A stretch of 64,000 bases of DNA, from the NCBI RefSeq assembly GCF_001688725.2, contig NZ_CP015401.2:3534001-3598000 (forward strand). Reading direction: 5' to 3'. The DNA comes from Bacteroides caecimuris. Its GTDB lineage: Bacteria; Bacteroidota; Bacteroidia; Bacteroidales; Bacteroidaceae. The notes under the pieces were generated by a model. That model was not told where the DNA came from and made no database searches. It saw only the letters and a list, made by a program, of their open reading frames with translations. Position 1 is the stretch's first letter, and each line of letters starts with the position of its first letter. The translations under genes were made by a program, and so were the position numbers. Shown piece after piece: positions 38,038 through 46,282 of this stretch.

Positions 38038-39504
38038 ATGAAAAAAGTAATATACATTTCATTTTTTCTTATGTGTGCAGCTTTGTCTTCATGCAGTAAT
38101 TTTTTGGAAGAAAGCTCACAAGATCTGATGATTCCTAAATCTGTAAAGGATTATAAAGAGTTATTTTTCGGTGAAGTCATGAAAAACAGTGAAGTTCTTC
38201 ACCCATATCTGGAATATATGACAGACGATGTAACAGATCAATGTTATTACGGCAGTTCCCCCATGTTAATATCCAACGATTGGCGAGAATCCGTATGGTC
38301 TTACTACACTTGGCAACAAAACCCTGAAGTTGGAATATCCAATGAATTCACCACAGACGCCGCCTGGAATTCTTATTTTCACAAGATATTGATGACCAAT
38401 ATCATTCTGGACGGAATCTACGATATGACCGGAACTGAAGAAGAACGTGTTGATTTAGCCGGAGAAGCTTACTTCATGCGTGCATTTTCATATTTCATGC
38501 TGGCCAATCTTTACGGTCGCCCTTATGACCCTGCCACTGCCGACAAAGATTTATGCGTACCTATTAATGATGAAATCAGTCTGTCGGATAAAATGATGAA
38601 ACGGGCCACAAATGCGGCAGTGTACTCGAAAATAGAAAGCGATATAATCCGCGCCATTCAATGTTTTAAGAGTACTGATAGCAAGAAAAGCATTTTCCGT
38701 CCTAATCTAGTTGGTGCTTATTTGTTAGCCTCCCGCATTTCCCTCTTCCGTAAAGACTATCCCCAAACCATATTGTATAGTGATTCTGTGATCAAAAATG
38801 CTCCCCAAAGGCTCAACAAACTTCCGGAAGAAAAGAGCAATAATAGTGTTTTCCTGTCCTACTCCAATAAAGAAATATTGTTCTCCTATGGGACTACAAC
38901 CCTTGAATCATACATGCAAAAAGATTTCACTTATAAAGGAAATCTAGTAGTAACCACCGACTTGATAGCACAATATGATGAGGCAGATCTACGTCTCTCA
39001 CATTACTTCCATCACACCAAAGGAAGTCAAAGGAGACCAGTTAAAAAGGATATTGAATTCTATATCCCGGCCAAATGGAGCAAAACCTCTCCTACCGTAT
39101 ATTCAAATGCTTTCCGATTGGCAGAAGCCTATTTGAATCGAGCAGAAGCCTACGCAGAACTAGGAAATGCAGAAAAAGCATTAGCGGATATCAACACCCT
39201 GCGTGACCACCGGATAAAAACAGGAACTCCCCATCTAACGGTTGACAATGACGGAATCGTAGCCACTGTCCGTAAAGAGCGACGTCGTGAACTGGCATTC
39301 GAAGGATTTCGCTGGTTTGACTTACGCAGATACGGATGCCCGCCTTTAGAGCATACATATTCATCCACAGAAACTGAAGGAGCAGGTGACAAGTTCAAGT
39401 TAGAGAACAAAGAATTATACATACTACCTATTCCTAAAAGTGAAAGAGACAGAAATACAATGATTGAAATTTTTAATCGTCCGACCAATGGTCCTATTAA
39501 ATAG
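38038..39504 (+). CDS. SusD/RagB family lipoprotein (region B)
   Basis: Lipoprotein signal (LSSC). SusD-like helical fold with GEAYFMRAFSYFMLANLYGRPYD near the N-terminal third and a C-terminal KERRRELAFEGFRWFDLRRYG segment, both family hallmarks. Length 488. It sits 12 bp after the SusC gene and forms the surface lid of that transporter. The peptidase-like lipoprotein gene starts 7 bp after its stop. Confidence 0.94.
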   Translation: MKKVIYISFFLMCAALSSCSNFLEESSQDLMIPKSVKDYKELFFGEVMKNSEVLHPYLEYMTDDVTDQCYYGSSPMLISNDWRESVWSYYTWQQNPEVGISNEFTTDAAWNSYFHKILMTNIILDGIYDMTGTEEERVDLAGEAYFMRAFSYFMLANLYGRPYDPATADKDLCVPINDEISLSDKMMKRATNAAVYSKIESDIIRAIQCFKSTDSKKSIFRPNLVGAYLLASRISLFRKDYPQTILYSDSVIKNAPQRLNKLPEEKSNNSVFLSYSNKEILFSYGTTTLESYMQKDFTYKGNLVVTTDLIAQYDEADLRLSHYFHHTKGSQRRPVKKDIEFYIPAKWSKTSPTVYSNAFRLAEAYLNRAEAYAELGNAEKALADINTLRDHRIKTGTPHLTVDNDGIVATVRKERRRELAFEGFRWFDLRRYGCPPLEHTYSSTETEGAGDKFKLENKELYILPIPKSERDRNTMIEIFNRPTNGPIK

Positions 39505-39511
39505 AATTATT

Positions 39512-40417
39512 ATGAGAAAAATTATATTATTAATAAGTTTGATAGCAGGAATCAGTTCCTGCTATCAAGAAGATGCACTAAATGTACCCGACCAAGCAGA
39601 TAAATATGGAGTATTGGAAGATACCCCCGCAGACCCTACCCGTCACTTCATATATCAATTCTATCAACAATATGAAACCGTAATAATAACCAATCCGACA
39701 GAAGCTGATTATAAATTCAATTTCACTTCGGACAATGGCATAAAAATCACTTCTCCCGAACAAAGCGAGGAAGTCATAAACGCAGGAATCGACTTTCTAA
39801 AAAAATCATTATTGAATTTGTATCCGGATAATTTCTTGAAAAAGAACTTACCTTTCTCAATTATCTTGGCAGAACAGGTTCAAATGGATGCATGGGGAGA
39901 AACCACTATACTAAACAGTTATGCAAGCGGCAACTTTATTGCTGTAAGCAATATAACTTCCGCTTTAAAGACAATGTCGCAAAAAGACTTTATTAAAATC
40001 AGAGCAGACATTAATGCCAGCTTCTGGGCTAAATACATGTCAGAAGTAAGAGGTGTATTTACTATTCCTGATACATTTTATAAAGAAAGCGAAACTATTG
40101 AACCAGATATCTATAGCGGTTATTTCTATCTAGGCTATCAGTCACCTGCTGAAACAGATTTTTATCATTATGGGCTGATCAGTTATAATACCGATTCTTC
40201 TTATGTCGATGAAGAAGATCCCGATTTTCCTTTCTATTCACTCTATGCACCAACCAAAGAAATGGACTTATTGCAATGGATGAACTTCGTTTTTGAGAAA
40301 CCCCAGGAAGAACTTCAGGAAATATTCGACGATTACCCCATTATGAAGAAGAAATACGACATCATCAAAAAAGCCATGTTGGTCAATGGCTTTGATTTAT
40401 CACAGTTAAAACTATAA
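39512..40417 (+). CDS. Zinc-metallopeptidase-like lipoprotein (Mx1 family relative) lacking HExxH
   Basis: I start at ATG 39512, which gives a clean lipoprotein signal (ISSC); an in-frame ATG at 39464 would overlap SusD. The 301 residues resemble the putative zinc-binding peptidases that often follow SusD (YQFYQQYETVIIT, a helical middle, a C-terminal YPIMKKKYDIIK segment). Where those have HExxH, this one reads IRADINASFW, with neither His nor Glu. It may be a binding protein derived from a peptidase. Family assignment rests on my memory of the pattern and gene position. Confidence 0.6.
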   Translation: MRKIILLISLIAGISSCYQEDALNVPDQADKYGVLEDTPADPTRHFIYQFYQQYETVIITNPTEADYKFNFTSDNGIKITSPEQSEEVINAGIDFLKKSLLNLYPDNFLKKNLPFSIILAEQVQMDAWGETTILNSYASGNFIAVSNITSALKTMSQKDFIKIRADINASFWAKYMSEVRGVFTIPDTFYKESETIEPDIYSGYFYLGYQSPAETDFYHYGLISYNTDSSYVDEEDPDFPFYSLYAPTKEMDLLQWMNFVFEKPQEELQEIFDDYPIMKKKYDIIKKAMLVNGFDLSQLKL

Positions 40418-40434
40418 TTTTAAAACAATATTAT

Positions 40435-42975
40435 ATGAATAAAATTTTTAATGCATTATTTACAGGTATGTTAGCCTTAGGGATTATGACTGCAAATGCA
40501 GAGTCCCAAATCTTTAAAAAGAAGAAAAAGAAAAACAACATTTCGACGGAGCAAACCGACTCTGTCAAGAAAGACAGTGCAGCAAATTACAAGAAGTTAT
40601 TGAAAGGAGCCAAAACTACTGAGGGAATGTTCAAAATACATCAAGTAAAAGACAAATACTATTTTGAAATTCCTAAAAAGCTGATGACACGAGATTTTAT
40701 GATTTCATCCAGAGTCTCGAGTACAAGCAACAACAAAGACGTAGCTGCCGGACAAATGCCCCGCAATCCGGTAGTAGTAACGTTCTCTGCAGATAATAAG
40801 AAAGTATATATGCATAGAAAAATGTTACGCAATTTATGTGATACAACTTCCAACATGTATAAAGCCTTTCAACGTAACTATTCCGATCCTATATGGGAAG
40901 CATATAAAATTGAGAGCATTTCGCCGGACTCATCAGCCTATGTCATTGACATGACGCCTCTTTTCATCACGGATGTTTCTGAATTCAGTCCGTTCCGTTC
41001 CGGAAATATAATGGATGTACTAATGAAAAGAAAACCTTTGTCCGGTAGCCTGTCCCCTGCCAAATCCGCTATATTAGGGATAAAATGTTTTCCTCTGAAC
41101 ATTAATATCAAATCATTAATGAATTATACCGTCAATGGTGGTCCATTCACAGTGACAATGACACGAAACATCATTCTTCTGCCGGAAAAAACAATGCGTC
41201 CAAGATATAGTGATTCACGTATCGGATATTTCGACGAGAACAAATATCTATTTACCGAAAAGCAGGACGGTTTACAAGAGCTGTCATATATCAATCGTTG
41301 GGACTTACAGCCGAAACCGGAAGATGTAGAACGCCATAAACAAGGTCAGTTGGTTGAACCGCAAAAACCAATCATTTATTACGTAGACACAGCTATTCCC
41401 GATAAATGGAGAGAATATATAAAAAAAGGAATAGAAGACTGGCAGATAGCTTTTGAAGAAATAGGGTTCAAGAACGCCATTATAGCGAAAGATTACCCCA
41501 AAGATGATCCCAATTTCGACCCGGACGATATCCGTTACAGCTGTTACCGTATGATTACTACGCCCGAAGAAAACTCAATGGGTCCTTCATGTGTAGACCC
41601 TCGTTCCGGAGAAATCATACAAGGAGACGTACTCTTCTATTCGAATGTTGTAAAGCTGCTACATAACTGGCGTTTTGTACAAACTGCAGCAGTAGATCCC
41701 AACGTTCGGAAAGCTGTATTTGATAATGAAACAATGGGAAGTTCCCTACGTTATGTGGCAGCACACGAAATCGGACACACTTTGGGACTAATGCACAACT
41801 TTGGAGCCTCATATTCATACCCTGTAGATTCGTTACGTTCCGCTACTTTCACAAAAAAATACGGTACTACTCCTTCCATTATGGATTATACCCGTTTCAA
41901 TTATGTTGCCCAACCCGAGGATAAAGGGGTTTCCTTGATGCCTCCCCACTTGGGAGTATATGACAAATATGCGATAAAATGGGGATATAAGCCTATATAT
42001 GAAGCCACTTCACCGGAAGAAGAGAAGGAAGTTCTGTATGCATGGATCAAGGAGAAAGAGAACGATCCGATGTATAAATATGGTCCACAGCCTTTCATCA
42101 ATGAATTAGACCCTTCATGTAAGGCCGAAGATCTTGGTGACGACGCAGTAAAGGCAGGCAAATATGGCCTTAAGAATCTGAAAGTTATCATGAAAAACTT
42201 ATCGGAATGGACAAAAGATGATGACTTCCAATATACCCGAATGTCAGAAGCCTATAAAGAAGTAATTATGCAAATGCAACGTTATTTGCTACATGCTATG
42301 GTATCAATAGGAGGTATCTATTTGGATGAGCCAAGACGTGACAATACTAAAGAAATAATAAGATTTGTTCCGAAGAAAGAACAGAAGGAAGCCTTAAACT
42401 TCGTCCTAGAAACAATGATGGAGCTGCCGGAATGGATATTTGACAAGAAGATCATTGATTGCATAGGTCCCACCTATTCTCCCAGTACCTTACAATCAAT
42501 TATTGTCAGCCGTTTATTTTTCAACTCAATTTCCTCCAGTCTTGCCTTATTTGAAGAATTACATCCACAACAAGCTTACCGTTACAGCGATTTTATGGAT
42601 GATTTCTATAACTTTGTTTGGAAAAAGACCAAGAACGGAGCTAAATTAAATATGTATGACTGTAACTTGCAAGTTGCCTATGTAGAAAAGCTGTTAGATG
42701 CCGGAGGATTATCCAATAAAAAGGCCTCCATGTTCTCATTCAAGAATCTAAATGAAGTGGAAGAACAACTGTTAACGGACAATATAGAATGGCAAAAGGC
42801 TGGTTTTGAATTGAATACTTTAGGAACGATTGAGATGTTAAAAAATCCGGTAATTCACCAAAAACTTATAGACACTTACAATCTAATAAAAAGTAAAACA
42901 GGAAGCGGAGATGCATTTACCCGAGCTCATTATCGCAGTCTGGAATTTAAAATCAAGCGAGCTTTAGAAAAATAA
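40435..42975 (+). CDS. Large zinc-dependent metalloprotease (DUF5117/DUF4953 type, metzincin-like)
   Basis: Signal peptide, then a Lys-rich stretch. The catalytic site HEIGHTLGLMH gives zinc ligands His444, His448 and His454 with Glu445 as base, the extended metzincin pattern. Domain order fits the Bacteroidetes family: DUF5118 (about 50-100), DUF5117 (about 110-290) and the zinc protease domain (about 310-700). At 846 residues it has full family length. It is probably periplasmic or surface-exposed and processes the peptide part of what the SusCD pair imports. It is the last gene of the region B operon. Confidence 0.9.
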   Translation: MNKIFNALFTGMLALGIMTANAESQIFKKKKKKNNISTEQTDSVKKDSAANYKKLLKGAKTTEGMFKIHQVKDKYYFEIPKKLMTRDFMISSRVSSTSNNKDVAAGQMPRNPVVVTFSADNKKVYMHRKMLRNLCDTTSNMYKAFQRNYSDPIWEAYKIESISPDSSAYVIDMTPLFITDVSEFSPFRSGNIMDVLMKRKPLSGSLSPAKSAILGIKCFPLNINIKSLMNYTVNGGPFTVTMTRNIILLPEKTMRPRYSDSRIGYFDENKYLFTEKQDGLQELSYINRWDLQPKPEDVERHKQGQLVEPQKPIIYYVDTAIPDKWREYIKKGIEDWQIAFEEIGFKNAIIAKDYPKDDPNFDPDDIRYSCYRMITTPEENSMGPSCVDPRSGEIIQGDVLFYSNVVKLLHNWRFVQTAAVDPNVRKAVFDNETMGSSLRYVAAHEIGHTLGLMHNFGASYSYPVDSLRSATFTKKYGTTPSIMDYTRFNYVAQPEDKGVSLMPPHLGVYDKYAIKWGYKPIYEATSPEEEKEVLYAWIKEKENDPMYKYGPQPFINELDPSCKAEDLGDDAVKAGKYGLKNLKVIMKNLSEWTKDDDFQYTRMSEAYKEVIMQMQRYLLHAMVSIGGIYLDEPRRDNTKEIIRFVPKKEQKEALNFVLETMMELPEWIFDKKIIDCIGPTYSPSTLQSIIVSRLFFNSISSSLALFEELHPQQAYRYSDFMDDFYNFVWKKTKNGAKLNMYDCNLQVAYVEKLLDAGGLSNKKASMFSFKNLNEVEEQLLTDNIEWQKAGFELNTLGTIEMLKNPVIHQKLIDTYNLIKSKTGSGDAFTRAHYRSLEFKIKRALEK

Positions 42976-43014
42976 AAAAATACTTTTTCTAGTTATAAGG
43001 TAACCTCAATTAAT

Positions 43015-43075
43015 GCCCCTGTTTATTGTACAATTCATTAAATTAATGAATTGTACAATAAACAGGGGCTATTTT
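43015..43075 (+). terminator. 27-bp perfect inverted repeat ending region B operon
   Basis: 43015-43041 is the exact reverse complement of 43043-43069, with one central base, followed by TATTTTAT. The stem is unusually long for a terminator and would form a cruciform or a long RNA helix. Confidence 0.75.
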
Positions 43076-43188
43076 ATCCATATATCGGTTTATCTAAAAT
43101 GGCTCCGTAACTCCTTTAACAACAGGGGTATTGGGATTAATGCAAATATCGGAATTATTATTGATATTGTAATTGATAAGTAACTCAT

Positions 43189-43221
43189 CAAATTTAAGCT
43201 AAAGTCAAGAGCCTGTTTAAA
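43189..43221 (-). promoter_or_regulatory. Predicted minus-strand promoter pointing at the 27-bp hairpin
   Basis: -33-like TTTA (rc of 43218-43221), 21-bp spacer, perfect -7 box TAAATTTG (rc of 43189-43196). A transcript would run from about 43182 towards the hairpin at 43069-43015, roughly 165 nt. Confidence 0.35.
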
Positions 43222-43359
43222 TTCTCTTCAGTCATAATTTTATAGCTGATATTTCAACTTACCCCGGCTCTTCTTGTCGCGTCCGTCTGTAGTTGGCGGA
43301 AGGGGTATTAACAGTTGCGCTCTTGGCTATTAATAAAAAACTTCCCGCCCATTAAGTAT

Positions 43360-43393
43360 AAAGTTCCTTCGGACAGGAAGGAAACTTTCTTTT
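43360..43393 (+). terminator. Terminator-like hairpin upstream of insertion sequence
   Basis: AAAGTTCCTTC (43360-43370) pairs with 43377-43388 (one bulged A) around a short loop, followed by CTTTTC. The transcript it would end is unknown. Confidence 0.45.
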
Positions 43394-43442
43394 CATTCGA
43401 TGCAAACTATAAACGAAAGCTTTGATTATATAATTGCAAGCT

Positions 43443-44759
43443 CAGGGCAAACGCATTATATTTTTATCTTATTTAATAGTTTGAACAAATATTCATCATT
43501 CCATCCTGCGTTTTTTCTTTTGGCTGCTACACTGCCCTTTGTTTCATCTTGTTTGATGATATAAAGGGCCATCTTATTAATTAAAGAAAAATTTTGCGCA
43601 GCATTACCTACTTTCCTTCCTGCGTCTTCTCTAAACGATACGTCTAACTGCCAATGTAGCCTGTTTTCTATATCCCAATGCGATCTTATAGCCTCTGAAA
43701 TTTCTTTCGGTTTTAGCCCTAGTGAAGTAATGTAATATCTTTTTTCTACGGAAAGTTTTTTAGTGGCTACCTCCAGTCTTTCGGTACTAATTCTTACGAT
43801 GGACTTGACCCCCTCAAATTTATCTTTCAGCATTGATTCCATAATCTTTCCCGGGCTATAAACCAGACATTCACGAGTCTCAATTCTCCCATGAGAAACC
43901 TCCTCTGTGACATATTTTCCATAGTGTGAACGGTATACCGGCCGATCAATATCAACACCATCCATCTCGTCTAGCCAGCGTTCCACATCCATTAACCTGT
44001 TTTTTTGATTGGCCTTTAATGCCAGAATATAGTCTGCATTATTTTCTATTATTACTTCGGCAATATCTGTTTGGCATGCAATAGCATCAATTGTCACTAT
44101 GCAATCCTGCAAATCCAGAGATTTTATAAGAGAAGGAATAGCGGTGATTTCATTGCTTTTATCATCTACTTTTACCTGACCCATACTGATTCCATTGGAA
44201 ACAGCCCAGGCACTAACCATATGAAGCTTGAATCCTTTTTTGCCAAAGGGATTGTCTTTGCTGCACTTACTTGCTCCACGAAGCATTTTACCGTCTATAG
44301 CAACAACCCCTTCATACTTACCACAAAGCTCAGATACCCAATCACGAAAGACCAATTCAAAATAACCGGGTTTGAGTAAACTGAAAAAACGATTGAAAGT
44401 GTCATGACTTGGGATCTTTACTAAATCAGGAAAACGACGTTTAAAGAAGTCAAACTTACAAATACCGAACCGTTCTATTTCATTCCAGCTTTCACTTCCA
44501 CAGATTACAGCACACAAGGCTATATAAACGATGACTTCCAAAGAGTGTTCTTTTTTTCGGTCAATACGAGGATCTTCAAGTTGTTTACAAAGACTAATTA
44601 AGCTCATTTTAGGGTTTATTTTTGTTTAAATTCAATACAACAAAAATACGAAAACTCGCTCACATACGGATGGATTTCGCAGGAATAATGCAAACTATTG
44701 GAATAAAAGGGAGATATGTAGGTTTTACCTATATTCGTCCATTATATGGTTTTGCCCCG
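43443..44759. mobile_element. ISAs1-family insertion sequence (ends tentative)
   Basis: One transposase gene fills most of about 1.3 kb, the usual size of this family. The left end CAGGGCAAA (43443) and the reverse complement of the right side, CGGGGCAAA (ending 44759), match in 8 of 9 bases, then more weakly. No target duplication is visible beside these ends. The right boundary is therefore uncertain and may lie further left. Confidence 0.55.
43456..44607 (-). CDS. ISAs1-family (H-repeat type) DDE transposase
   Basis: 383 residues. The N-terminal DDE_Tnp_1-associated region (about 5-90, RKKEHSLEVIVYIALCAVICG and HDTFNRFF) is followed by a DDE domain: AIDGKMLRG (Asp105), TIDAIACQ (Asp174) and HWDIENRLHW near the C-terminus with the expected Glu. 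The frame is complete with no stops, so the element could still be active. It moves DNA by cut-and-paste at its own ends. It separates region B from the integrase module, on the opposite strand to both neighbours. Confidence 0.92.
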   Translation of the reverse strand: MSLISLCKQLEDPRIDRKKEHSLEVIVYIALCAVICGSESWNEIERFGICKFDFFKRRFPDLVKIPSHDTFNRFFSLLKPGYFELVFRDWVSELCGKYEGVVAIDGKMLRGASKCSKDNPFGKKGFKLHMVSAWAVSNGISMGQVKVDDKSNEITAIPSLIKSLDLQDCIVTIDAIACQTDIAEVIIENNADYILALKANQKNRLMDVERWLDEMDGVDIDRPVYRSHYGKYVTEEVSHGRIETRECLVYSPGKIMESMLKDKFEGVKSIVRISTERLEVATKKLSVEKRYYITSLGLKPKEISEAIRSHWDIENRLHWQLDVSFREDAGRKVGNAAQNFSLINKMALYIIKQDETKGSVAAKRKNAGWNDEYLFKLLNKIKI

Positions 44760-44984
44760 TTTTGGAGGAGTTAGGAAAATAAATTGCTACTTATCCGTTG
44801 CCTGTTCAAGGTCGAAAACAATATTGGAAAAAGGTCTTTGTATTATCCTCTGACATCACCGTAAAGAACGCTGTTTCACTCATATTTTGCGAGTACAAAG
44901 TTAATACTTTTTTCGCTAAAGGGAGAAAATATAGGTTCTGGATGTTACGCATGGAGCTTCTTTCCATATTCCGCTATATTCGTC
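44706..44984 (+). repeat. Duplicated motif pair upstream of integrase
   Basis: AAAGGGAGA followed by TAGGTT, then CTATATTCGTC, occurs twice: 44706-44724 with 44729-44739, and 44918-44937 with 44974-44984. The spacing inside each pair differs (4 and 36 bp). Position beside an integrase gene suggests recombinase arm sites or an element end. Apart from this, the 44608-45036 spacer shows nothing recognisable. Confidence 0.45.
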
Positions 44985-45009
44985 ATGCCGTTCATTTGCT
45001 CGATATCCG

Positions 45010-45019
45010 GTAATTTTGC
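45010..45019 (+). promoter_or_regulatory. GTAnnTTTGC site: attachment core or integrase -7 box
   Basis: GTAATTTTGC lies 17 bp before the first integrase gene. It fits the CTnDOT-type attachment consensus GTANNTTTGC and also contains a perfect Bacteroides -7 box TAATTTTG. No good -33 box stands at 19-21 bp, so neither reading is settled. Confidence 0.35.
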
Positions 45020-45036
45020 AAACAAAGTAAAAGGTT

Positions 45037-46260
45037 ATGGAACAAGCGAATGTAAAGGTGTCGTTCTACCTCAAAAAGAGCGAGGCGGATGCCGATGGTA
45101 TGTGTCCTGTAATGGCAAGGCTGAACATCGGCAAGTATTCTGAAGCGGCTTTCAGCGTGAAACTCCGTGTGCCGCAGGCAATATGGAGTTCGGGGCGTAC
45201 TTCAGGCAAAAGTGTGAAGGCGAAGGAAATCAACAACCGGCTGGATGAAATCCGTGCGATGGCATTGGGAATCTATGCTGAACTGTCAGCTGTTCGTGAC
45301 AGTGTGACTGCGGATGATGTCAAAAGTCTGCTGCTGGGTATGGCCGGTGAACAGACAACGTTATTGAGCTACTTCCGCACGTTTATTGAGAACTTCGCGA
45401 AGCGCGTGGGTGTAAACCGGACCGAAGGCAGTTTGAGAAGCTATCGGAACGCCTACAACCATGTGGAAAGGTTCATGCGGGAAAAGTACAACTTGTCGGA
45501 TATCCCGTTTTCGGCATTGACCCTCTCCTTCATACTGGATTACGATTCGCACCTTCGGACGGATTGTCGCCTCTCTCCGGGAACGATTATCAACCTGACC
45601 GTGCAGTTGAAAATCATCGTTGGTGAAGCCGTAGCGGACGGCATCATCACCACCTACCCGTTTACCGGCTATGAACCCGTACGCCCGAAACAGAAACGGA
45701 GGTATCTCACATCCGAGGAACTGCAACGGCTTATGACCATGCCTCTTCACAGACCGAACCTTTATCTCACACGGGATTTGTTCCTCTTCTCATGCTACAC
45801 CGGCATCCCGTACAGTGATATGCGGCTTCTGTCGAAAGAGCATCTGTCACTTGCCGATGACGGCACATGGTGGATCAGAAGCTCGCGCCGGAAAACCGGA
45901 GTCGAGTTTGAAATCCCCCTGCTAGACCTGCCGTTACATATCATGGAGAAATACAGGGACACAGCGCCGGACGGGAAACTGCTACCCATGTATTCCAACA
46001 GCACGATGAACCTTAACTTAAAACGTATCGCAAAACTCTGTGACATAGACTGTCCGCTGGTTTTTCATGCCGGTCGCCATACCTATGCGACCGAAATCAC
46101 GCTCGGACATGGGGTTCCACTTGAAACGGTCAGCAAGATGTTGGGACACGCCCGGATTGAGACGACCCAAATCTACGCCAAAGTGACTGATGACAAGATA
46201 AATGCCGACACCCGTGTGCTGAATGAGAGGATAGCGGAACATTTCTCCGTGGTTATTTGA
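45037..46260 (+). CDS. Tyrosine recombinase/integrase, Bacteroides mobile-element type
   Basis: 407 residues: N-terminal Arm-DNA-binding domain (about 5-95), SAM-like core-binding domain (about 105-205) and catalytic domain (about 220-400). HAGRHTYAT supplies His and Arg, LGHARIETTQIYAKV supplies the second His and the nucleophilic Tyr. At the first-Arg position the sequence reads TGIPYSD, so that Arg is absent, as known for IntDOT-like enzymes. It cuts and rejoins DNA at attachment sites. It lies 22 bp upstream of a second integrase; tandem recombinases are common on Bacteroides mobilizable and conjugative elements. Confidence 0.92.
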   Translation: MEQANVKVSFYLKKSEADADGMCPVMARLNIGKYSEAAFSVKLRVPQAIWSSGRTSGKSVKAKEINNRLDEIRAMALGIYAELSAVRDSVTADDVKSLLLGMAGEQTTLLSYFRTFIENFAKRVGVNRTEGSLRSYRNAYNHVERFMREKYNLSDIPFSALTLSFILDYDSHLRTDCRLSPGTIINLTVQLKIIVGEAVADGIITTYPFTGYEPVRPKQKRRYLTSEELQRLMTMPLHRPNLYLTRDLFLFSCYTGIPYSDMRLLSKEHLSLADDGTWWIRSSRRKTGVEFEIPLLDLPLHIMEKYRDTAPDGKLLPMYSNSTMNLNLKRIAKLCDIDCPLVFHAGRHTYATEITLGHGVPLETVSKMLGHARIETTQIYAKVTDDKINADTRVLNERIAEHFSVVI

Positions 46261-46282
46261 CAAACGATAAAAAGCCAACGAC

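Larger units (their letters stand above)
43076..43442. other. Spacer between region B and the insertion sequence
   Basis: No normal gene is visible. It holds a minus-strand promoter candidate (43189-43221), a 32-codon hydrophobic reading frame on the minus strand (43090-43188; single membrane-like segment with a basic end) and a plus-strand terminator-like hairpin (43360-43393). The remainder is not recognised. Confidence 0.4.

Noticed and set aside
43360..43393. tRNA or structured RNA gene before the insertion sequence
   Set aside because: Only a single hairpin is seen; no cloverleaf, T-loop or anticodon arm could be recognised.
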